Assembly (NCBI GenBank): GCA_021852325.1
Contig: JAJZNM010000094.1
Location: 1 to 12,011 of the forward strand
Source of the DNA: Pseudomonadota bacterium
GTDB lineage: Bacteria > Pseudomonadota > Gammaproteobacteria > JAKAQQ01
Length of the DNA: 12,011 nt
Direction of reading: 5' to 3'
A model generated the notes under the pieces. That model was not told the origin of the DNA and made no database searches. It saw nothing but the letters and a program-made list of their open reading frames with translations. This document shows positions 7,775 to 12,011 of this stretch, in pieces. Positions within the stretch are counted from its first letter, which is position 1, and every line of letters starts with the position of its first letter. The translations under genes and the position numbers were made by a program.

Positions 7775-8796
7775 CATGAGTCCTTCTTTAGCGATTTTTC
7801 GAGGGTGTGGAGCCGGCTGGCAATCTCGTCGAGCTGCCTGAACCGAGCCGTATTGCGCCGCCAGCGTGCCGCCTGGTCGCTGGGCATGCCTCCGGAGTAC
7901 ACTCCCGGAGCGTGAATCGAGTGGGCAACCATGGATCGCCCGGTGATGATGACGTGATCGGTGATCTCGAGATGACCGACAATCCCCACCATCCCACCGA
8001 TCTGGCAACAGCTGCCGATTTTGGTACTGCCGGCGATTCCGGTATTTCCGGCAATGATCGTATGGGCGCCGATCCGGACATTGTGCCCGACCTGAATCAG
8101 GTTATCGAGTTTGACACCGTCTTCAATGACGGTATCTTCCAAGGCCCCCCGGTCGATGCAGGTATTCGAACCAATCTCGACCCGGTCACCGATCCGGACC
8201 GTCCCAAGCTGAGGAATGCGCTCCCAGGCCTCACCGTCGCGGGCGAAACCGAATCCCTCTCCCCCGATTGCGGCACCCGCCTGAATCTGGCAGTCCCGTC
8301 CCACCACGACATCATGGCCGATGAACACCCGCGCGAGGAGCCGACTGCCCCTGCCCAATCGAGACCCGCGGGCCAGGTAGCAACCTGGACCGACATCACA
8401 GCCCGCCTCGACAACCACCCGATCCTCGACAACGGCCTGAGCCCCGATGCGGCTTGAAGGGTGGATCGCAGCGGTCGACGAGACCACCGCACTCGGATGA
8501 ATGCCAGGTTCGGTAGGGGGCTCCGTCACGAGAAACCTGACAGCACGACAGTAGGACAAAGCTGGATTCGGGCTGATCAGGGCACTCGTCCTGCAAAAAG
8601 GCAAGTCGTCCGCACTGAGAATCACGGCGCTCGCACCCGTGGTCGCGAGAAAGCGCCGGTAGTGGCGGTTGGTCAGGAATGAGAGCGCTCCGGAAGAGGC
8701 TTTGTCCAGCGGAGCAACATGGGTAATTTCCGCCCAGGCGCTACCGAATACGGAGAGGTGCAGATGTTCCGCCAACTGCTCGAGGGTGATGGCCAT
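7774..8796 (-). CDS. lpxD: UDP-3-O-(3-hydroxyacyl)glucosamine N-acyltransferase
   Basis: Third enzyme of lipid A synthesis: adds a 3-hydroxyacyl chain from ACP to the 2-amino group of UDP-3-O-acylglucosamine. It has 340 residues (E. coli 341). Domains: N-terminal uridine-binding domain (about 1-98), hexapeptide-repeat beta-helix (about 99-300), C-terminal helix rich in Lys/Arg (305-340) that holds ACP in family members. Catalytic His238 lies in LDNLIQVGHNV, matching E. coli His239; GGEGFGFA (178-185) is a family block. Met289 (GRSM) aligns with E. coli Met290, proposed as the acyl-length determinant. The gene starts 9 bases after the skp stop with only weak purine-rich sequence before it, and its stop codon overlaps the fabZ start region. 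Confidence 0.97.
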   Translation of the reverse strand: MAITLEQLAEHLHLSVFGSAWAEITHVAPLDKASSGALSFLTNRHYRRFLATTGASAVILSADDLPFCRTSALISPNPALSYCRAVRFLVTEPPTEPGIHPSAVVSSTAAIHPSSRIGAQAVVEDRVVVEAGCDVGPGCYLARGSRLGRGSRLLARVFIGHDVVVGRDCQIQAGAAIGGEGFGFARDGEAWERIPQLGTVRIGDRVEIGSNTCIDRGALEDTVIEDGVKLDNLIQVGHNVRIGAHTIIAGNTGIAGSTKIGSCCQIGGMVGIVGHLEITDHVIITGRSMVAHSIHAPGVYSGGMPSDQAARWRRNTARFRQLDEIASRLHTLEKSLKKDS

Positions 8797-8805
8797 CGGG
8801 ATCGC

Positions 8806-9381
8806 TCATTGCGCATGCGGCGCAGCGCCGCGATGCGCAGCATAGAGTACCTGGAGGCGCTTCAGTACCCGTGGCGTGATGTTCAGAGAGGGGTCGGCAA
8901 AATACACGTCATTCCCCAGGACCAGCGTGAAGTGGTGTTTCAGGGCATAGGCATGGATCTCTCGGATGGCGAGACGCTGCAGGTTTGCCAGAGCCTGGTT
9001 GCGCGCCAGGTTGAAATCTTCCGAATATTGCTCCTCACTCATCCGATAACTGTTCTCAAGCGTATTAAGATGCTGCTGGTCCTCCATCCGCTTGAGGAGT
9101 GACAGCCGGTCCGAGGCATTGTGGAGCTTGCGCCGAAGCGCCTGGATCGCGCCCAGCCGTTCCGCCAGGTGCTGCTTCTGCTTCGCGAGCTCCTGATTCA
9201 GCTTGAGTTCGGCGGCTTTCGACTGGGGCATTTCGCGCAAGAGGGCCCCGATATTGACGTAACCAAGCCTCAGCGGAGCCGCACAGACCGGCTGGAGTGC
9301 CAATCCCATACACCCGATCAGGATCAGCAAAAACCGGCTTTCCCCCCGTCGGCTGGGATACTTCACGGAATCATGAGTCAT
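8806..9381 (-). CDS. skp: Periplasmic OmpH/Skp-family outer-membrane-protein chaperone
   Basis: Periplasmic trimeric chaperone that binds unfolded outer-membrane proteins and hands them to the Bam machine; it follows bamA here as in most proteobacteria. From the chosen ATG it has 191 residues (E. coli 161 precursor). Residues 1-35 look like a signal peptide: basic SRRGESR, hydrophobic FLLILIGCMGLALQ, then a cleavage region around PVCAA. The mature start PLRLGYVNIGALL matches the family beta-strand; about 50-150 is charged alpha-helix with coiled-coil character (the tentacles); FADPSLNITPRVLKRL (161-176) is the typical C-terminal block. About 15 extra residues follow and coincide with a strong DNA hairpin. 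The start is not certain: TTG at 9405 would add 8 residues but lies only about 10 bases from the expected transcript start of the predicted promoter. Confidence 0.92.
   Translation of the reverse strand: MTHDSVKYPSRRGESRFLLILIGCMGLALQPVCAAPLRLGYVNIGALLREMPQSKAAELKLNQELAKQKQHLAERLGAIQALRRKLHNASDRLSLLKRMEDQQHLNTLENSYRMSEEQYSEDFNLARNQALANLQRLAIREIHAYALKHHFTLVLGNDVYFADPSLNITPRVLKRLQVLYAAHRGAAPHAQ
8811..8838 (-). other. GC-rich hairpin at the 3' end of skp
   Basis: On the transcript GCGCAT + GCGGCG can pair with CGCCGC + ATGCGC around a CTG triloop, a 12-bp stem with a single bulged C (position 8832). It ends three bases before the skp stop codon and 14 bases before the lpxD start. No T-tract follows, so it is not a standard terminator; an mRNA-stability or attenuation element is possible. 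It encodes the Ala/His/Arg/Pro-rich end of Skp. Confidence 0.5.
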
Positions 9382-9436
9382 CAGGTTTCTCGTAGCAGTG
9401 AACAAGATGGATGGTCACGGAATCATAACGGAATCA
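9364..9436. repeat. Three copies of a 9-base repeat around the skp promoter
   Basis: The word ACGGAATCA (plus strand) occurs at 9365-9373, 9417-9425 and 9428-9436. The copies at 9364-9374 and 9416-9426 are identical over 11 bases (CACGGAATCAT). Starts are 52 and 11 bases apart, close to whole helical turns, so all would face the same side of the DNA. Two copies flank or overlap the predicted -10 box and one lies in the signal-peptide codons of skp. They may be protein-binding half-sites; no known consensus was recognised. Confidence 0.45.
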
Positions 9437-9450
9437 CACTTCAGACGCAA
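9422..9450 (-). promoter_or_regulatory. Predicted sigma-70-type promoter for skp and downstream genes
   Basis: In the 98-base bamA-skp gap the coding strand reads TTGCGT (9450-9445), 17 bases, then TATGAT (9427-9422). The -10 matches TATAAT at five of six positions, the -35 matches TTGACA at three of six, and the spacing is ideal. Transcription would begin near 9415, leaving a leader of about 34 bases to the ATG at 9381. This could drive skp-lpxD-fabZ-lpxA-lpxB apart from bamA. No sigma-E-type promoter was recognised. Confidence 0.45.
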
Positions 9451-9479
9451 AGTAAACTGATGCAAATGGATCCAATCCC

Positions 9480-11864
9480 TCAAAAATACGATCCCAGGGC
9501 AAACTGGAAATAACTCAGGCTGTCTCCCGGCTGCGGATTGAGCGGTTTGGCCCAGCTGAACCGGATCGCGCCGAGCGGTGTGAGCCAGGTGAGGCTGATT
9601 CCCGTCGACGCCCGTAATCCATGGATCGTGAAGTCGCTGGGCGTGGCAAAAACATTCCCGACGTCCACAAAGAGGCTGACTTGGTAGCTCGGAGCCTCGC
9701 CGGGCAGATGGTGGCCAAAAAGCTGCGGCAGGATCAGTGCGTTTTGTGCATAGGCCAACATGGCACCCCCGATCGGGATGCCGCTGGCCGTCTTCGGCCC
9801 CAGCGTATAAGACTGGTACCCGCGAACCGAGTAAGGGCCTCCGCCGAAGAAATTGAGCAGTACCGGGTAGATCGGCGTATTGCCGTAGGGCTTGCCCATT
9901 TCGACTTGTGCATTCAGGGCATAACCAAACCCCGAAAAGAGCGGGACATGATCCTGGCTGTGGAGATTGAGGATGTAGTAATGAAGCTGCCCAGGAGAGA
10001 CCCCCACCTGGAGACCGATTTTCTGGCGGGATCCTGCAGTCGCCAGGATATACCGGTTGCGGTCATCGAACACGAGTCCCGTATCAAGCTCAAGATTGTT
10101 GTAACGGATGCCAGGGAGGTCGACCAATACGGTATTTCCGTCAGGAGTGCTGCACTCCGAAGGAACTGTATAAGGATGACCATTTGCGGGATCCAGCGCA
10201 AAATCAAAATAGATTGGAGGACTCGAGCAGTTCGTCAGCAGGTTGTTGTGGCTCGTGGTGAACCCCATGTAATAGCTGGTGAAAGTCGCCAGCGGGAACG
10301 AGTAGGAAAGGGAGAGCCCGTAGCTCGTTGTGCTAAACGTCTGCGCATAAGCATTGAACCCCGAGCTTTGGTCATAAAATGCGGTCAACGTCTCGCTGAC
10401 ATTGTCCATGGTGAAATAGGGGTTCGTGTAAGTCACGTTATAGGTTGTCTGGTAGGGGTAACGGTTCGCATTCAGGGACAAGAGACGGCCCGATCCCAGG
10501 AAGTTCGAAAGCGCGATCTGGCCCCCGATCACGAGACCCTCCCCTTGTCCATAACCGAGCTCGATATTGGCCGTGCCGGAGCGCCGTTCATGGACATTCA
10601 CCTCAACATTCACCTCGTCCGGAGAACCCGGTATCCGGACCGGCTTGATCGTGACCTGCTTCACAAAGGGCAGACGCTGGATGAGGAGCTTGGAAAGCTT
10701 GATGGCTCGTGTTGACAGCCAGGTGCCCTCGAGCTGGCGCATGTTTTCGAGATAGACCTTTTCGTTGGTGCCCGTGATCCCGTGGAAATAGATGCGGTGC
10801 ACATAAACCCGCTGTCCCGGGCGCACGAAAAAGATGACCGTCGCGGTACGGGTTTTATGGTTGAGCCGTGGAATCGGCTTGACCTTTGCAAATGCATAAC
10901 CTTCGTTCCCGAGCAGGGTCGTGATGCGCTGGGCGGAAGCGGTTGCCGTCTGCATCGAAAAGGTCCGACCGGTCCGTACACTGATTTTCTTCATCAGTTC
11001 GGACTCGGGAAGAATCAACCGACCCGCCAGTTGCACCTTCGTCACCCGGTAGACTGATCCCTCATGCAGGTTGACCGTGATATAAACACCCCGGAGCGTC
11101 GGCGAAAGCGCCACCTGGACCGAGTTCAGGTGAAAGTTGGCATAGCCCTGGTCCTCGTAGAACGATCGCAGCCGCTCAAGCGAGCCAACCAGTTTTTCAC
11201 GCTCGTATTTGTCTCCACCGGTCAGCCAGGTGAACCAGCCGGGAACTTCCAGCTTGAACAAGCCCCGAAGTGTGGACTCCGAGAAACGGTGGTTCCCGAC
11301 GATATTGATGGCCCGGATGCGTGCGGTCTGGCCCTCGTGTACCCGCACGTGGATGCTGACCCGGTTTCTGCTGAGATGACGAATGTGCGTCTCGATCTCG
11401 GCGCCGTACTTGCCGTGGCTGTAATACTGGTCAAAGAGCGACTGCCGGATCTCCTCGAGAACCGAACGGTCGAAGATCCTGCCCTTGACGAGACCGGCCT
11501 GGTTCAGGGCATGCCTGAGGTCCCGTTTGGAAATGGCGTGATTGCCAACAAACGAGAATCGCGCAATGGATGGACGTTCACTGACGCGCACGACGAGAGT
11601 GTGGTGGTTCCGGAGCATCGTCACGGATCGGAAGAACCCGGTCCGGTACAGCGCACGGATCGCCGAGCGGATGAGTGAAGGGTCGAGTCTCTCCCCCACG
11701 GAAATGGGCAGATAGTCGAGCGCTGTCCCTCTTGAGATGCGATGCAGTCCCTCAAAAACGATCCGGGTGACCTTGAATGAGGCGGGTGTCTTGGCACTGA
11801 CGGAAGTCATGCAGCAGATCAGGATCAGAGCCAGCATTCCGCCATGGTGGAATAATTTGCGCAA
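9480..11864 (-). CDS. bamA: Outer membrane protein assembly factor BamA
   Basis: Core of the Bam machine that folds and inserts beta-barrel proteins into the outer membrane; 794 residues (E. coli 810). Residues 1-24 are a signal peptide, probably cut after SVSA. Five POTRA domains follow (about 29-97, 98-178, 179-269, 270-350, 351-428), then an Omp85 barrel (430-794) with NPYFT (481-485), loop-6 motif VRGY (680-683, more often VRGF) and a C-terminal Phe as the assembly signal. The start is TTG with GAGGAG six bases upstream; an in-frame codon at 11960 inside rseP would spoil the signal peptide. Oddities: a strongly basic POTRA arm, LEN where E. coli has RRE in POTRA5, and a Cys pair (546, 571) in an earlier extracellular loop instead of loop 6. 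The gene lies 16 bases after rseP. Confidence 0.97.
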   Translation of the reverse strand: MRKLFHHGGMLALILICCMTSVSAKTPASFKVTRIVFEGLHRISRGTALDYLPISVGERLDPSLIRSAIRALYRTGFFRSVTMLRNHHTLVVRVSERPSIARFSFVGNHAISKRDLRHALNQAGLVKGRIFDRSVLEEIRQSLFDQYYSHGKYGAEIETHIRHLSRNRVSIHVRVHEGQTARIRAINIVGNHRFSESTLRGLFKLEVPGWFTWLTGGDKYEREKLVGSLERLRSFYEDQGYANFHLNSVQVALSPTLRGVYITVNLHEGSVYRVTKVQLAGRLILPESELMKKISVRTGRTFSMQTATASAQRITTLLGNEGYAFAKVKPIPRLNHKTRTATVIFFVRPGQRVYVHRIYFHGITGTNEKVYLENMRQLEGTWLSTRAIKLSKLLIQRLPFVKQVTIKPVRIPGSPDEVNVEVNVHERRSGTANIELGYGQGEGLVIGGQIALSNFLGSGRLLSLNANRYPYQTTYNVTYTNPYFTMDNVSETLTAFYDQSSGFNAYAQTFSTTSYGLSLSYSFPLATFTSYYMGFTTSHNNLLTNCSSPPIYFDFALDPANGHPYTVPSECSTPDGNTVLVDLPGIRYNNLELDTGLVFDDRNRYILATAGSRQKIGLQVGVSPGQLHYYILNLHSQDHVPLFSGFGYALNAQVEMGKPYGNTPIYPVLLNFFGGGPYSVRGYQSYTLGPKTASGIPIGGAMLAYAQNALILPQLFGHHLPGEAPSYQVSLFVDVGNVFATPSDFTIHGLRASTGISLTWLTPLGAIRFSWAKPLNPQPGDSLSYFQFALGSYF

Positions 11865-11870
11865 AAGATT

Positions 11871-11876
11871 CTCCTC
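11871..11876 (-). promoter_or_regulatory. Strong ribosome binding site fixing the TTG start of bamA
   Basis: GAGGAG on the coding strand sits in the 16-base rseP-bamA gap, six bases before the TTG at 11864. It is the best Shine-Dalgarno in the window and decides the start, giving a signal peptide with a proper Arg-Lys amino end (MRKLFHHGG) before the hydrophobic core. Confidence 0.85.
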
Positions 11877-11880
11877 GGAT

Positions 11881-12011
11881 CTAGAACAGGTGAGCGAGGT
11901 CGTTATAGAACGCCAGGCCCATGACCAGGACAAGCAAACCAATACCGATCTGCTGGCCAATCCATTCTGCCCGGGCCGACAGGGGCTTGCGTTGGAGCAC
12001 TTCGATCACAT
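11881..12011 (-). CDS. rseP: RIP zinc metalloprotease RseP, C-terminal fragment (cut by window edge)
   Basis: The last 42 codons and a TAG stop of a gene that enters from the right edge. The peptide begins VIEVLQRKPLSARAEWIGQQ and ends with a membrane helix IGIGLLVLVMGLAFYNDLAH, matching the C-terminal end of RseP/YaeL site-2 proteases (E. coli has a Gln-rich amphipathic stretch, then a helix with GLALFND). RseP is an inner-membrane protease that cuts the anti-sigma factor RseA and so releases sigma-E when outer-membrane proteins misfold. The HExxH active site and PDZ domains are outside the window. The call rests on the C-terminal sequence and the conserved rseP-bamA order. Confidence 0.9.
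   Translation of the reverse strand, partial: VIEVLQRKPLSARAEWIGQQIGIGLLVLVMGLAFYNDLAHLF

Noticed and set aside
7778..8008. N-terminal extension of fabZ inside lpxD
   Set aside because: The extra 77 residues are lpxD read in another frame; the ATGs at 7777/7774 with AAGGA upstream give the usual FabZ length.
9621..10715. A 364-codon plus-strand frame opposite the bamA barrel
   Set aside because: Antisense shadow; bamA is complete and well supported, and the antisense product shows no coherent motif.
11865..11960. N-terminal extension of BamA into rseP
   Set aside because: It would put 32 residues before the signal peptide and ignore the strong GAGGAG site serving the TTG at 11864.
1..12011. 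A novel accessory system, mobile element, CRISPR array or tRNA in the window
   Set aside because: All sequence is accounted for by eleven conserved genes in a well-known order, with gaps no longer than 168 bases; no transposase, terminal repeats, spacer arrays or cloverleaf sequences were seen.

Overview
The window is a compact stretch of conserved Gram-negative housekeeping genes, all on the minus strand, in the order rseP (3' end only) - bamA - skp - lpxD - fabZ - lpxA - lpxB - rnhB - dnaE - accA - tilS (5' end only). This is the classic proteobacterial envelope-biogenesis/lipid A cluster running into replication and fatty-acid synthesis genes. Direct succession of tilS after accA, with no lysine decarboxylase gene between them, resembles the Pseudomonas-type arrangement more than the E. 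coli one. The DNA is GC-rich. The protein sequences and order point to a gammaproteobacterium or close relative. The periplasmic arm of BamA is unusually rich in Arg, Lys and His while its barrel is poor in basic residues, which hints at life in an acidic medium, but the genus cannot be read from this sequence.

Reading in the direction of transcription (high to low coordinates): 11881-12011 is the last membrane helix of RseP, the sigma-E pathway site-2 protease. 9480-11864 is BamA, starting at a TTG codon behind a strong Shine-Dalgarno. A 98-base gap with a plausible sigma-70 promoter and a small family of 9-base repeats leads to skp (8806-9381). Then lpxD, fabZ, lpxA and lpxB follow with gaps of 9 bases or less or with overlapping stop/start codons, then rnhB (7-base gap) and dnaE (4-base overlap). 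A 168-base gap holding a hairpin separates dnaE from accA, and accA overlaps tilS by 4 bases.

The genes form three working groups. RseP, BamA and Skp deal with outer-membrane proteins: stress signalling, barrel insertion and periplasmic chaperoning. LpxA, LpxD and LpxB carry out the first, third and a later step of lipid A synthesis, and FabZ sits among them because it competes for the same 3-hydroxyacyl-ACP pool. RnhB, DnaE, AccA and TilS cover RNA primer/ribonucleotide removal, chromosome replication, malonyl-CoA supply and tRNA-Ile modification.

I found no mobile element, CRISPR array, RNA gene, defence system or unknown gene. There is no stretch over 300 bases without a gene, and all long plus-strand reading frames are shadows. 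The points worth a second look are details: a very basic BamA POTRA arm, an altered BamA POTRA5 motif and relocated loop cysteine pair, a Phe at the presumed acyl-chain ruler of LpxA, repeats and a promoter before skp, a strong hairpin at the skp 3' end, and a C8 tract in a DnaE tail extension.
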